The notes: a model not told the origin generated them from the letters alone. Positions 52,565 through 63,600 are shown, counted from the stretch's first letter. The stretch: DNA of 64,000 bases from Micromonospora alfalfae (GCF_022230925.1 NZ_JAKKFH010000030.1:16762-80761), one strand, 5' to 3'. Translations and numbers: made by a program.

Positions 52565-55500
52565 TCAGCGCAGCCCGTACGCCTGGAGCACCGTCTGGTC
52601 GACGGTGTTCCCGGCCCGGTCGGCGGCGCGCACCCGCAGCGACACCGTTCCGCGCCCCGCCGGCACGGTAGCGGTGTACCGGGTGCCCGACCCCGTGGTC
52701 GGCGCGTTGCGCCAGGTGACGCCCCCGTCGAAGGAGACCTGCACCCGGACGCTGGTACCGGTCGGCGCCAGCACCCCGGCCGGCTGCCGCACTGTCAGCC
52801 CGAGCTGGTGCGGCCGGTTGCCGCGTACCGTGGCGCGCAGGTCGGCCGGCACCCGGTAGTCCACCTGGAGCAGCGACAACGGCGTGGCGGTGTCGCCCGC
52901 CGGTCGGGCCGAGGTGAACTCCCAGGCCGTGTCGGTCCGCGTGCCGTAACGCCAGTCGGCCGAGGACCGCTGGGTGGTCACGTCCAGGCGGTAGCGGGCG
53001 GCCCCGGCGGTCGTGGGCACCGACGCCCAACCGTCGGAGAGGTCCGCGATCAGCTGCCCGTCGCGGCTGACCCGTGCGGTGACGGTGTCCGACTCCTCGC
53101 TCTCGCCGGCCACGCTGTAGTGCCCCTCGGCGTCGACGAACTCGGGCACCCACAACTCCAGGTTGTCACCGGTGCGGGTGGGCACCGGCGCCCCGCTGGC
53201 CGGGACGGCCGGCCGGAGCACCGGCGCGTGCCAGGTCTTGGTCACCCGGTCGTCGGCGGCGTAGCGCCGGGGCTGCTGGGTCAGGCCACCGGTCAGCTGC
53301 CCCCACTGCATGAACATGAGCTTGTGCAGCACCCGTTGCTGCCACCAGTTGTCGCCGGAGCTGACGAACTCTCGCCGGGTGGTGCCGGCGCGGACCAGCC
53401 GCTGGTTGTCGTTCCACGCGGTGTCCTGCCACTGACGCCACCCGAACCGCTGCTCGCTGGCCCACTCCCCGCCGACGTTCCCGTAGTGGCTGGTCACCTC
53501 GGCGGTGTTGCGCTCGGTGACCTTGTGCAGGATCCGCTCCGGGACCCGGTCCTTCGAGACCTGCCACACGTCGTACAGGTACGGACTTTCCACTGTCAAC
53601 GTCAGGTCCAGCGTCGTGTGGCGCTTCCGGACCGCCGCGATGATCTTCTGCCCGTCGTCGTACGCCACCGCCATCGAAGGGATCGGCAGCCGGTCACCCA
53701 ACGGCGTCCACGACGTCCACGCGCTCTGGTCGGCCGGTCGGACGACAAGCGCCACAGTCGCGCCAGCGGCGGCCGCCGCCGCGATCTGCTCCTCCTCCGA
53801 GGCGTCCGGGCTGGTGGTGAGCAGTGCCGCGGCGCCGCGTACCCGGGTCAGCTCGGCGGGGGTGCCGGTGCCGGCCCAGATCAGCGGCAGCCTGCGCCGG
53901 TCGGCCGTCGCTGGCGAGTAGCCCATCAGGTTGATGTCCAGCGGACCGGACACCCCGCTGATCTTCGCGTCCACCATCGGCGCGACCAGTTGCCAGCGCG
54001 ACGCGAACTCGAACTCGCCCTGCCGCACCGGGCGGGTCGGGGTGACGTTGACCTGCTGAATGGTGCTGTAGGTCATCACGCCGTGGTCGACCTGCCGGCC
54101 GTTGCCGAAGACCCGGTGCTCGTAGAAGCTGATCGTCGAGCGCTGCTCGGTGGGCTTCGGCGTCTCGATCCGCACCGGGGTGCCCTTGCGCGGGTCGAGC
54201 ACCACCGTGAGGTCCCGGTCGACCAGCAGCTCCGGGTCGGTGACCAGGGTGATCTGCTCGTCCAGCGGTGCGCCGTGTTCGATCAACGCCTCGACCAGGT
54301 AGGGGCCCTCCTCGACCTGGAGTTGCACCTCGCCGCCCACCCAGCCGAGCCAGTCGGATTCGGGCTGCTCACCGAAGAGGGTGAGCACCGACGCGAGACC
54401 GGGCTGACCCTGCATGTCCAGCGCCTTCACTGTCACCGTGTGCAGCGGACCGCTGAGGGTGAGCGCGACAGCGGTACGCACGGCGACGCCGTCCGCGCCG
54501 GTGGCCACCAGCCATCCACTGTGCACACCACGGTCCAGCTTCGCCGGGTCCGCCCGCAGCGGCACGGCGACGCTGCCGCCGGCCGGCACTGTCACCTCGG
54601 CGCCGCCGACAGCGACCCCGTCGGTCTCGGCCGCCCGGGTGTCCAGGTTGCGCAGCTCCAGTGCCAACCGCAGGGTCTGCGGGGCCGTGCCGCCGTTGGT
54701 ATACGTCACTGTCCGCTCGGCGGGTGCACCACCGGTGCTGAGCCGGCCGAAGTCCGCGGTGCCGGACCCGTACACCCGCTGGCCGAGCGCGCGGGCCACG
54801 TCGACCCGGCCGGCGCCCTGCTCGAAGACGGTCAACGCCGGGTTCGCCTTCGTGGTGCTGACCAACGCGTCCTTGAGCTTCGCGGCGGACCAGTCGGGGT
54901 GTTCCTGGGCGAGGATCGCCGCCGCCCCGGCCACGTGCGGGGTGGCCATCGAGGTGCCGGACGCGGTCGTGTACGCGTCGTCCACCGGCGTACCCATGGC
55001 GGTGCCCGCGGCCCGGGCGGCGACGATGCCGACGCCCGGCGCGGTGATCTCCGGCTTGAGGCCGTTGTCGCCGAGGCGAGGGCCCCTGCTGGAGAACTCC
55101 GCAAGGTTGTCGGCACCGTCCACAGCGCCGACGGTGAGCGCCGACGCGGCCGCGCCGGGCGCGCCGACGGTACGCGCGGCGCCCGAGTTGCCGGCGGCGA
55201 CCACGAACAGCGCGCCGGTCTCAGCGGTCAGGTCGTTCACCGCCTGGCTCATCGGATCGGTGCCGTCGGTCGGGTCGCCACCGAGGCTCATGCTGACCAC
55301 CTTCGCGCCGGAGTGGGCGGCCCACTCCATGCCCGCGATGATGGACGAGCTGTAGCCGGAGCCACCGTCGTCGAGCACCTTGCCGACCAGCAACCGCGCG
55401 CCCGGGGCGACGCCCTTGCGTTTCCCGTCGGACGCCGCCCCGCTGCCGGCGATGGTGGCGGCCACGTGGGTGCCGTGGCCGTGCCCGTCGCGGGCGCTGC

Positions 55501-56284
55501 CGCTGCCGGAGAAGTCCTGCGCCTCGGCGACCCGGCCGGCCAGGTCGGGGTGGGTGGCGTCGACGCCGGTGTCGAGCACCGCCACCTTGACGCCGGCACC
55601 GTCCCGGCCGGCGGCCCAGGCGATCGGGGCACCGATCTGCGGCACGCTGTGCTCCAGCGTCGGGCGGACCTTCCCGTCCAGCCAGATCCGTGCGACGCCG
55701 GCGCCGAGCCGGGCCGGCGAACCGGCTGTCACCCGCTGCCCGGGCGCGCCGCGCAGCGACGTCCACAGACCACCCAGGTCACCCTTGCCAACCCGCAGCG
55801 CGGCGCCGTTGATGCTCTCCAGGGGACGCGCGTCGGTCGCGCCGGCCAGCGGCCTGACCCGTCCGGCGGCCGGCTCCTGATAGCGGACGATCAGCGGCAA
55901 CGCGCCCTGCGCGGCGTCGCCGTACCCGTCGGCCGCCAACTCCTGCACGTCGAACAGATCGGGGTCGAGCACCCCCGCGGAGAGGTACGGCATGACGTCG
56001 CTGGGCAGCACCCGCAACCCGCCGTCGGCCTCGACCGTCTGGAAGGCGATCCGGTTGCGCCCCGGGCCGGGGTGGACGGTGGCGGCGACCCGACCGGGTG
56101 CCGCCTGCACCAGGTCGACCTGGTCGCCGGTGATCAGGGTGATGCGGACGGGTGCGTGCTGGGCGGGCGTGCCCGACGTCGGGCCGGTGGGCCGGGCGGG
56201 CGGGTCGGCGGACGCCGGTGCGGCGACGCCGACCACCAACGCGCCGACCGCGCCGACGGCGAGCCAGCGTGGGGACCAGTGCAT
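52565..56284 (-). CDS. large secreted subtilisin-like (S8) serine peptidase
   Basis: 1239 residues from ATG 56284. Signal peptide with cleavage after ASA (about residue 26); a propeptide-like region to about 220; catalytic domain with Asp238 (VAVLDTGVD), His273 (GHGTHVAATIAG), the oxyanion AAGNSGAA and Ser445 (SGTSMATPHVAGAAAI). A PA-like insertion is not evident. The remaining 750 residues are beta-sandwich domains ending in YRVPADLRATVRGNRPHQLG and a Big/FN3-like module. Exported protease of nutrient acquisition or development; convergent with a TrmB/LuxR-type regulator. Confidence 0.93.
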   Translation of the reverse strand: MHWSPRWLAVGAVGALVVGVAAPASADPPARPTGPTSGTPAQHAPVRITLITGDQVDLVQAAPGRVAATVHPGPGRNRIAFQTVEADGGLRVLPSDVMPYLSAGVLDPDLFDVQELAADGYGDAAQGALPLIVRYQEPAAGRVRPLAGATDARPLESINGAALRVGKGDLGGLWTSLRGAPGQRVTAGSPARLGAGVARIWLDGKVRPTLEHSVPQIGAPIAWAAGRDGAGVKVAVLDTGVDATHPDLAGRVAEAQDFSGSGSARDGHGHGTHVAATIAGSGAASDGKRKGVAPGARLLVGKVLDDGGSGYSSSIIAGMEWAAHSGAKVVSMSLGGDPTDGTDPMSQAVNDLTAETGALFVVAAGNSGAARTVGAPGAAASALTVGAVDGADNLAEFSSRGPRLGDNGLKPEITAPGVGIVAARAAGTAMGTPVDDAYTTASGTSMATPHVAGAAAILAQEHPDWSAAKLKDALVSTTKANPALTVFEQGAGRVDVARALGQRVYGSGTADFGRLSTGGAPAERTVTYTNGGTAPQTLRLALELRNLDTRAAETDGVAVGGAEVTVPAGGSVAVPLRADPAKLDRGVHSGWLVATGADGVAVRTAVALTLSGPLHTVTVKALDMQGQPGLASVLTLFGEQPESDWLGWVGGEVQLQVEEGPYLVEALIEHGAPLDEQITLVTDPELLVDRDLTVVLDPRKGTPVRIETPKPTEQRSTISFYEHRVFGNGRQVDHGVMTYSTIQQVNVTPTRPVRQGEFEFASRWQLVAPMVDAKISGVSGPLDINLMGYSPATADRRRLPLIWAGTGTPAELTRVRGAAALLTTSPDASEEEQIAAAAAAGATVALVVRPADQSAWTSWTPLGDRLPIPSMAVAYDDGQKIIAAVRKRHTTLDLTLTVESPYLYDVWQVSKDRVPERILHKVTERNTAEVTSHYGNVGGEWASEQRFGWRQWQDTAWNDNQRLVRAGTTRREFVSSGDNWWQQRVLHKLMFMQWGQLTGGLTQQPRRYAADDRVTKTWHAPVLRPAVPASGAPVPTRTGDNLELWVPEFVDAEGHYSVAGESEESDTVTARVSRDGQLIADLSDGWASVPTTAGAARYRLDVTTQRSSADWRYGTRTDTAWEFTSARPAGDTATPLSLLQVDYRVPADLRATVRGNRPHQLGLTVRQPAGVLAPTGTSVRVQVSFDGGVTWRNAPTTGSGTRYTATVPAGRGTVSLRVRAADRAGNTVDQTVLQAYGLR

Positions 56285-56442
56285 GCGATGGGCTCCTCTA
56301 CTCCTCCAGGCCCGTCATCCGTAGACGAGGGCCGATCGGAGTCTGCGTCGGAGCGTGTCATCAGGTCACTAGTCGCCCGCCGCCGCAGCGGCGACATGTC
56401 GTCAGGTGGACAACCGACATCCACCGACAGTGTGCGCCGCGG

Positions 56443-57327
56443 TCACCGGCGGCTGCCACGCCAACCGTGCACGGGGAGGCCGAACTTGGCCACCAGCCGG
56501 TCGGTGAACGGGCGGGGGCGCAGCCGCACGATGCGTACCGGCAGGGCGCCCCGGCGCACCGTCACCCGCGCGCCGGGTGGCAGGTCGTAGACGCGCCGGC
56601 CGTCGCAGGAGAGCACGGCGAGGGTGGTGAACGGGTCCACGGTGATCACGAAGGTGGACGTCGGGGCCGTGACCAACGGGCGGCTGAACAACGCGTGCGC
56701 GCTGATCGGCACCAGCAGCAGCGCCTCCACCTCCGGCCAGACCACCGGGCCGCCACCGGAGAACGCGTACGCGGTGGAGCCGGTGGGAGTGGCGCAGACG
56801 ACACCGTCGCAGCCGTAACGCGACAGCGGCCGGCCGTCCACGTCCACGAGCAGCTCAAGCATCTGGGCCCGCTCGCCCTTCTCGATGCTGATCTCGTTGA
56901 GCGCCCAGGACTCGATCGTCGGCCCACCGTCGAACTCGGCGGTGACGTCCAGGGTCAACCGCTCGTCGACCGTGTAGTTGCGGCCGACGACGTCCCGGAC
57001 GGCGGTGTCCAGATCGTCGATCTCCGCCTCCGCCAGGAAGCCCACCTTGCCGAGGTTGATGCCGAGCAGCGGCGCCTTGGCGGGCCGGGCCAGCTCGGCG
57101 GCGCGCAGGAAGGTGCCGTCCCCACCGAGCGCGAAGACGATCTCGGCGCCCTCGGCGGCCTCTGGGCCGGCGACCGGCACCACGCCGGGCAGGTCGAGGT
57201 CGTCGGCCTCGTCGGCGACCACCCGTACCTCGAAACCGGCGTCGATCAGGTCGGCGGCGACCGACCGGGCGTGCTCCGTGCTGCGCCGACGGCCGGTGTG
57301 GGTCACCAGCAGCGCGGTCCGGCTCAT
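56443..57327 (-). CDS. nadK: NAD kinase
   Basis: 294 residues from ATG 57327. VFALGGDGTFLRAAELARPA contains the GGDGT motif, with GINLGKVGFLAE, RLTLDV, and ALNEISIEKGERAQMLELLV then CDGVVCATPTGSTAYAFSGG, the conserved NE/D and TPTGSTAY elements. Makes NADP from NAD. Follows tlyA by 110 bases, as in most actinobacteria. Confidence 0.97.
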   Translation of the reverse strand: MSRTALLVTHTGRRRSTEHARSVAADLIDAGFEVRVVADEADDLDLPGVVPVAGPEAAEGAEIVFALGGDGTFLRAAELARPAKAPLLGINLGKVGFLAEAEIDDLDTAVRDVVGRNYTVDERLTLDVTAEFDGGPTIESWALNEISIEKGERAQMLELLVDVDGRPLSRYGCDGVVCATPTGSTAYAFSGGGPVVWPEVEALLLVPISAHALFSRPLVTAPTSTFVITVDPFTTLAVLSCDGRRVYDLPPGARVTVRRGALPVRIVRLRPRPFTDRLVAKFGLPVHGWRGSRR

Positions 57328-57436
57328 CGGACCGCCCACTCACGCCGGAGCGGGCGGCGTCGCGCCACCGGCGACGACACCTCGGCACTGCCGCGTGTCA
57401 CCGCGCGGCCCGTTGCGACGCCCTCACTGCGCGCGT

Positions 57437-58297
57437 TCACCCTGCGACCTCCTCCGCCGCCACGTCCGGCACGTCGCCGGCCGTCGTCGAGCCGTCCGGC
57501 CCGGCCGCCACCACGGCCCGCACCCGCTCCGGGTCGGCCTCTGGTGCGCCCCGGCGCAACCATACGAAGAACTCCACGTTGCCGCTCGGCCCGGGCAACG
57601 GGCTGGCCGCAACGTCGGCCAGTCCGAGGCCGAGCCGCGCGGCCGTCGCGGCCACGTCCAGCACCGCTTCGGCGCGCAGCTCCGGATCGCGGACCACACC
57701 GCCGGCACCGACCCGGTCCTTGCCGACCTCGAACTGCGGCTTGACCATCAACGCCAGGTCACCGTCGTCGCGGGTGCAGCCGGCAAGCGCCGGCAGCACC
57801 AGTCGCAACGAGATGAACGACAGGTCGGCCACCGTCAGGTCGACCGGGCCACCGATCGTGTCCGCATCGAGGGTACGGACATTCGTGCGCTCCAGGACGC
57901 GGACCCGCTCGTTCGTCCGCAGCGGCCAGGCGAGCTGCCCGTAGCCGACGTCCACGGCCACCACCTCGGCCGCGTCGGCGCGCAACAACACGTCGGTGAA
58001 CCCACCGGTCGACGCTCCCGCGTCCAGGCAACGCCGCCCGGCCACGTGCAGCCCACCGGGGGCGAACGCGGCCAGCGCGCCGGCGAGCTTGTGCCCGCCC
58101 CGGGAGACGTACTCCTCGGCCGGGTCCGCACCGGTCACCAGGAGCGGGTCGGCGGGGTCGACCATCGCGGCCGCCTTGCGGGCGACCACGCCCCGCAGTT
58201 GGACCCGGCCGGCCTCCACCAACGCGGCGGCCTGCTCACGGGAGCGGGCCAGACCGCGGCGGACGAGTTCGGCGTCCAGCCGGTTACGACGTGCCAT
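57437..58297 (-). CDS. tlyA: TlyA-family rRNA 2'-O-methyltransferase
   Basis: 286 residues from ATG 58297. An N-terminal S4 domain (RRNRLDAELVRRGLARSREQ) is joined to an FtsJ-like methyltransferase domain: CLDAGASTGGFTDVLLRADA (SAM site), VDLTVADLSFISLRLVLPAL, and KPQFEVGKDRVGAGGVV. In mycobacteria it methylates cytidines in 16S and 23S rRNA and confers capreomycin sensitivity. The C-terminal 40 residues are an Ala/Val-rich extension. Confidence 0.93.
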   Translation of the reverse strand: MARRNRLDAELVRRGLARSREQAAALVEAGRVQLRGVVARKAAAMVDPADPLLVTGADPAEEYVSRGGHKLAGALAAFAPGGLHVAGRRCLDAGASTGGFTDVLLRADAAEVVAVDVGYGQLAWPLRTNERVRVLERTNVRTLDADTIGGPVDLTVADLSFISLRLVLPALAGCTRDDGDLALMVKPQFEVGKDRVGAGGVVRDPELRAEAVLDVAATAARLGLGLADVAASPLPGPSGNVEFFVWLRRGAPEADPERVRAVVAAGPDGSTTAGDVPDVAAEEVAG

Positions 58298-58335
58298 GGG
58301 TGGTTCTCCGGTCTACTCAGGCCTGGTCGTCCCGC

Positions 58336-58611
58336 TCAGGTCTGGTCGATTGTGGCGAGGGTTTCCCGCAGCGTCTCGTAGGCCGCCTCGTACTGGGCGA
58401 TCTGGTCGGCGGGAGCGAGCGTCGCCGCGTTGGCGATGGCCCGCACGGCGGCGTCCACCGCCGGATGCCGTGGCTCGTCGTCCCCGAGATCCGGCGGCGG
58501 TCCGGGGCGGGCACCCACCGGCGGGCCCGGCCGGGCCGGGAACGAGCCGCCACCCGGCGGACCGGGTCGGGCCGGGAACGAGCCGCCAGCCGGCGGACCG
58601 GGGCGGGTCAT
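58336..58611 (-). CDS. small protein with Pro/Gly-rich repeats and a helical tail
   Basis: 91 residues from ATG 58611, overlapping the stop of the phasin-like gene (ATGA). Residues 1-35 hold three near-repeats of FPARPGPP; residues 50-91 are an amphipathic helix pair (VDAAVRAIANAATLAPADQI, AYETLRETLATI). No family is recognised; seen widely next to tlyA in Micromonosporaceae as far as I recall. Confidence 0.7.
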   Translation of the reverse strand: MTRPGPPAGGSFPARPGPPGGGSFPARPGPPVGARPGPPPDLGDDEPRHPAVDAAVRAIANAATLAPADQIAQYEAAYETLRETLATIDQT

Positions 58612-59198
58612 TCGGCGTCGTCCGGCCGCTGCTTGCGGACCGCCGCTTTCTTGGCGGGCATCACGGCCGGCGTCGGGACGTCCTCGTCGGAGGTCCGGCT
58701 GATCGTCGCCGGCGCCTTCTTGGCGATGGCCTTCTTCGCGACCGCCTTCTTCGCGACGGCCTTCTTCGCCACCGGCGCGGAGACCGGAGCACCGGCCGCG
58801 GTATCGGACGGCACGAGACCGGTGCCAGGCTGCGCGGCGACGGTCGGGTCGGGTTGTGGCGTGGGGCCGGCGGTCGGCGCATCGGCCGGCTCGGTGGACC
58901 GCGCCTCCCGCAACTGCCGTTCCAGGTCGTGCACCCGCCGGGTCAGCTCGGCCACCTCGTCGGCGGTCGCCAGACCGACAGCGCCGAGGGCCCGGTCGAC
59001 CTCGAAGCGGACCAGCTTGGTCAGCGCCTCCCGGTTGGCGGCGCCGGTGGTGACCAGCTCCTCGCCGAGGGCCTGGAGTTGGGCGGCGGTCGCACCGCCG
59101 GAGCCGACGAGGCGACGTGCCACGTCCTGGGCCTTCTTCCGGGGCGCCTCCGCAAGGCCCATGGCCAGCTCGAGGTAGGCGCGCCACGCGTCCTGCAT
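58608..59198 (-). CDS. phasin-like helical protein with a histone H1-like Lys/Ala tail
   Basis: 196 residues from ATG 59198. The N-terminal half (1-100) is a long helix with AYLELAMGLAEAPRKKAQDV and a C-terminal coiled coil LTRRVHDLERQLREAR, like PHA-granule/phasin-type proteins. The second half is Ala/Pro-rich and then has KKAVAKKAVAKKAIAKKA, a histone-H1/HU-tail type stretch likely to bind DNA or RNA non-specifically. Divergent from the SCP2 gene. Confidence 0.72.
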   Translation of the reverse strand: MQDAWRAYLELAMGLAEAPRKKAQDVARRLVGSGGATAAQLQALGEELVTTGAANREALTKLVRFEVDRALGAVGLATADEVAELTRRVHDLERQLREARSTEPADAPTAGPTPQPDPTVAAQPGTGLVPSDTAAGAPVSAPVAKKAVAKKAVAKKAIAKKAPATISRTSDEDVPTPAVMPAKKAAVRKQRPDDAE

Positions 59199-59309
59199 GC
59201 CTGAGTCCTTCCACGGGGCGGGGTGTGCAGGTGTCACGCTACCGGGCACCTCCGACCGACCCGTGCGGTACGGTGCCGAGGACGGCGTGGCGATCAGCGA
59301 GGGGGAGAT

Positions 59310-59648
59310 GTGGCCAGCGTGGACGAGTGCCGGCAGGCGTTGCAGGAGCTGGCCGCTCGGTTGGATCGCAACGCCGAGACGGTGCGCGAACGGATCGACC
59401 TGGACCGGACGCTCGCCTGCCGGATCACCGACCTGGACACCGCGTTCCACGGCCGGATCACCGGCGGCCGACTGGTCGAGCTGACCGACGGCGACGACCC
59501 CAAGGCCAAGATCGCGATGAGCACGTCCAGCGACGACCTGCTCGCCCTGGTCCGGGGCGACCTGGACGTCACCAGCGCGGTGACCTCCCGCCGGGTGTCG
59601 ATCAAGGCCAACCCGTTCGACCTGCTCAAGTTGCGCAAGCTGCTCTGA
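59310..59648 (+). CDS. SCP2 sterol-binding-domain protein
   Basis: 112 residues from GTG 59310 with GAGGGGGA upstream. VRERIDLDRTLACRITDLDT, TDGDDPKAKIAMSTSSDDLL and the closing GDLDVTSAVTSRRVSIKANP match the SCP-2 lipid-transfer fold. Ligand unknown. It ends 12 bases before the convergent HAD gene. Confidence 0.85.
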   Translation: MASVDECRQALQELAARLDRNAETVRERIDLDRTLACRITDLDTAFHGRITGGRLVELTDGDDPKAKIAMSTSSDDLLALVRGDLDVTSAVTSRRVSIKANPFDLLKLRKLL

Positions 59649-59660
59649 CGACCGCCCGGC

Positions 59661-60692
59661 TCACGCCGTCGCGGTCAGCCCGAAACTCTCCACCGCGTGG
59701 GCCGCGTCCGCGCCCACCGGACGGATCTTCGGCAGCGCCGGCACCGGCGCCGACCAGGCCACCGCGCAGAGCGCCGCCAGGGCGTCCAGCGGCCGGCCGG
59801 CCCCGGCCAGCTCAAGCGTGCCGTCCCGGTCGGTCACGGACCAGCCGCCGGCGTCCGCCGGGCCCGGGACCCGCACGGCGGCAGCCGGGTCGAAGAGCCC
59901 CGCCAGGTCTTTCGCGACGTACGTGGGACGTCGCCGCGGCTCGGCGGCCAGCAGTTCCGGTACGCCGCTGACGCCGGTGAGCACGAGCAGGCTGTCCAGC
60001 CCGGCCCGGCGGGCACCCTCGATGTCGGTGTCCAGCCGGTCACCCACCACCAGGCTCCGCCCACCGCCACTGCGCTTGGCTGCGGTCTCGAACAGCGCCG
60101 GCTCCGGCTTGCCGACCACCACGTCGGGGTCCCGCTCCAGTGCCGTACGCAGCACGGCGACCAGCGAACCGTTGCCGGGCAGCGGTCCCCGCCCACTGGG
60201 CAGGGTCCGATCGGTGTTGGTGGCGATCCAGATCGCACCCGCCCGCACCGCGACCGACGCTTCGGCCAGCTCGGCCCAGCCGACCTGCGGGCCGTACCCC
60301 TGCACCACCGCGGCCGGCTTCTCGTCGGCCTGGGTGACCGGGTTCAGGCCGACCGCGCGCAGTTCCGCGCGCAGCGCCTCCGCACCGACCACCAGCACCG
60401 ACGCGCCGACGGGCAGCCGGTCGCGCAGCAACTCGGCCGAGGCGGCCGCGGAGGTGAGGACCTCCTCCGGCCGGGCCGGCACGCCCATCCCGGTCAGCAG
60501 GTCCGCGACCTCGCTGGACCGGCGTGACGCATTGTTGGTGGCGTACGCCACCGCCCGTCCCTCGGCGTGCAGCCGGGCCACCGCATCGACGGCGCCGGGG
60601 ATCGGCCGGTCGATCAGGTAGATCACGCCGTCCAGGTCGAAGACGACCAGGGTGTACCCGTCGACCAGCCGCTCCCCCACGCCCGCGCTCAC
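59661..60692 (-). CDS. HAD-IIA phosphatase (NagD/PNPase-like)
   Basis: 343 residues from GTG 60692. Motif I VVFDLDGVIYLIDRPIPGAV, motif II VAYATNNASRRSSEVADLL, the C2 cap, motif III Lys in VVVGKPEPALFE and IV LVVGDRLDTDIEGARRAGLD. Removes phosphate from small sugar or glycerol phosphates in relatives. Its start overlaps the end of the RGG/TPR gene (four bases), so it is co-translated with it. Confidence 0.92.
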   Translation of the reverse strand: MSAGVGERLVDGYTLVVFDLDGVIYLIDRPIPGAVDAVARLHAEGRAVAYATNNASRRSSEVADLLTGMGVPARPEEVLTSAAASAELLRDRLPVGASVLVVGAEALRAELRAVGLNPVTQADEKPAAVVQGYGPQVGWAELAEASVAVRAGAIWIATNTDRTLPSGRGPLPGNGSLVAVLRTALERDPDVVVGKPEPALFETAAKRSGGGRSLVVGDRLDTDIEGARRAGLDSLLVLTGVSGVPELLAAEPRRRPTYVAKDLAGLFDPAAAVRVPGPADAGGWSVTDRDGTLELAGAGRPLDALAALCAVAWSAPVPALPKIRPVGADAAHAVESFGLTATA

Positions 60693-63600
60693 CGCTGCGT
60701 CGACCCCGACTCGTCGTCCCGGGCCGGGACGGTCTCGTCGGCGGTCGCCGCGTCGCTGCTCGCCGCGTCCCCGTCCGTCACGCCGCTGCCGCCAGTGGTG
60801 GCCGCGCCGGCGTTGCCGCTCTCGGTGGGGTGGCGGTCCTCGTCTTCGTCGTCGAAGCCTTCGTCGTCAGCGGGACGGCCGACAGCGTCCTCCTCCTCGT
60901 CGTCGTCGAAGTCCTCGTCGTCGTCGCGATCGTCATCGTCATCGTCGTCGTCGTCATCGTCGTCGTCGTCGTCATCGTCGTCGTCGTCGTCGTCGTCGCG
61001 ATCGTCGTCGTCGCGATCGTCGTCGTCGCGATCGTCGTCGTCGCGATCGTCGTCGTCGCGATCGTCGTCGTCGCCGGCCAGGTCGGCGTCGGGTCGGGCC
61101 GGCACCGCGCCGGGAGCACCCGGGCCCGCGGCGATCTCCTCGGCGGCCTCGTCCTCGTCGTCACCCTCGATGAGCACGCCGTCGAGTTCGAGCAGCCGCT
61201 CGGCGGCGTCGGTCTCGCCCTCGGTGTCCACGTCGGCAGCGCGGGAGAACCATTCGCGGGCCTCTTCGCGCCGACCCACCGCGAGCAGCGCGTCGGCGTA
61301 CGCGTACCGCAACCGGGCCGTCCACGGCACTGTGGCCTCGTTGGTGAGGTCCGGAACCTGGAGCATCGCGACAGCGGCGTCCTTCTGCCCGAGGTCACCC
61401 CGCGCCCCGGCGGCGACGATCAGCAGTTCGATCGCCACGGCCTGGTCCAGCTTCTCCCGGTCCGCGCCACGGAACAGGTCAATGGCCCGCTCCGGCCGGC
61501 CGAGAGCCCGCTCGCAGTCCGCGAGCACGGCCAGGTGGCTCTGCAGTCCGCTCATCCGGTGGTACGTGCGCAGCTCGGCAATCGCCGACTGCCACTCTCC
61601 CGCGCGGTACGCGGCCAGGCCGACCGCCTCACGGACAGCGGAGATGCGCGACGCGAGCCGCCGGGCGGCCAGCGCGTGCGCCAACGCCTCGGCGGGGTCC
61701 TCGTCGATCAGCTGCCCGGTGGCGACCAGGTGCCGGGCCACCGTCTCGGCGACCGGCTTGTTCAGCGAGAGCAGTTCAGCGCGGACGTCCTTGTCGAGGT
61801 CGGTCGCGACAATGTCGTCCGGCAGCGCCGGCGCCGAGCTACGCCCACCCTCGGCCGACTCGGAGCCACCCGCGCGGTCATCGCGACGGAACTCCCCCTC
61901 GCGACGCGGCCGATCGTCGGACCGGAAACCCCCGGTACGCTCTCCGCCCCGGTAGCCGCCCTCGCGGTCACCGCCACGGAAGCCACCCTCACGCGGGGCA
62001 CCCGAGCGCGAACCGTCACGGTAGCCACCTTCACGACGGTCGCCGCCCCGGAAGCCGCCCTCACGGGGGGCGCTGGAACGCGAGCTGTCCCGGTCGCCGC
62101 CGCGGAAGCCGCCCTCACGGGGGGCACTGGAACGCGAGCTGTCCCGGTCACCACCGCGGAACCCGCCCTCACGGGGGGCACTGGAACGCGAGCTGTCCCG
62201 GTCGCCGCCGCGGAAACCGCCTTCGCGACGGTCGCCGCCGCGGAAGCCACCGTCGCGGTCACCACCGCGGAAGCCACCTTCGCGCGGCGGGCCGGAGCGA
62301 GTGCGGTCGCCGCCCTGGTAGCCGCCCTCACGACGGTCGCCCCCACGGAAACCACCCTCGCGGTCGCCGCCACGGAAACCGCCCTCACGCGGGGCACTGG
62401 AACGCGAGCCGTCCCGGTCACCACCGCGGAAGCCACCCTCACGGGGGGCACTGGAACGCGAGCCGTCCCGGTCGCCGCCACGGAAACCACCCTCACGAGG
62501 AGCGCCCGAACGCGAACCGTCCCGGTCCCCGCCCCGGAAGCCACCTTCGCGCGGCGGGCCGGAACGAGTGCGGTCGCCGCCCTGGTAACCGCCCTCACGA
62601 CGGTCACCCCCACGGAAACCACCCTCGCGGTCACCGCCACGGAAACCACCCTCACGGGGAGCGCCGGAACGCGAACCGTCACGGTCGCCACCCCGGAAAC
62701 CACCTTCACGGCGGTCGCCGCCACGGAAGCCACCGTCACGGTCGCCGCCACGGAAACCGCCCTCACGCGGGGCGCTGGAACGCGAACCGTCCCGGTCACC
62801 GCCGCGGAAGCCGCCTTCGCGACGGTCCCCGCCACGGAAGCCACCGTCACGGTCACCACCGCGGAAACCGCCCTCACGGGGGGCGCTGGAACGCGAGCTG
62901 TCCCGGTCGCCGCCGCGGAAACCACCCTCACGGGGGGCACTGGAACGCGAACCGTCCCGGTCACCGCCACGGAAACCACCTTCGCGACGGTCCCCGCCAC
63001 GGAAGCCACCGTCACGGTCACCACCGCGGAAGCCACCCTCACGCGGCGGGCCGGAACGAGTGCGGTCGCCGCCCTGGTAACCGCCCTCACGACGGTCACC
63101 ACCACGGAAACCACCCTCACGGTCACCGCCCCGGAAACCACCTTCACGCGGAGCGCTGGAACGCGAACCGTCGCGGTCGCCGCCCCGGAAGCCACCCTCA
63201 CGGGGAGCGCCCGAGCGCGAACCATCGCGGTCGCCGCCCCGGAAACCACCCTCACGGCGGTCGCCGCCACGGAAACCACCGTCACGGTCGCCGCCCCGGT
63301 AGCCACCCTCGCGCGGAGCGCTGGAACGCGAACCGTCGCGGTCGCCACCGCGGAAACCACCCTCACGGGGAGCGCCGGACCGGAAACCACCCTCACGCGG
63401 AGCACCCGAGCGTGACCCATCACGGTCGCCGCCACGGTAGCCACCTTCACGCGGAGCGCTGGAACGCGAACCGTCGCGGTCGCCGCCCCGGAAACCACCC
63501 TCACGGCGGTCGCCGCCACGGTAGCCGCCCTCACGGGGGGCGCTGGAGCGCGAGCTGTCCCGGTCACCACCACGGGAGCCAGAGTCACGGCCGCCGGCGT

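Noticed and set aside
60524..63415. 963-codon open frame on the plus strand rich in Thr/Ala/Val
   Set aside because: It is the antisense shadow of the RGG repeat block; the composition just mirrors the repeats and there is no ribosome site.
61900..63600. Regular repeats resembling a CRISPR array
   Set aside because: Units are contiguous, coding, of varying length and without unique spacers; no cas genes nearby.
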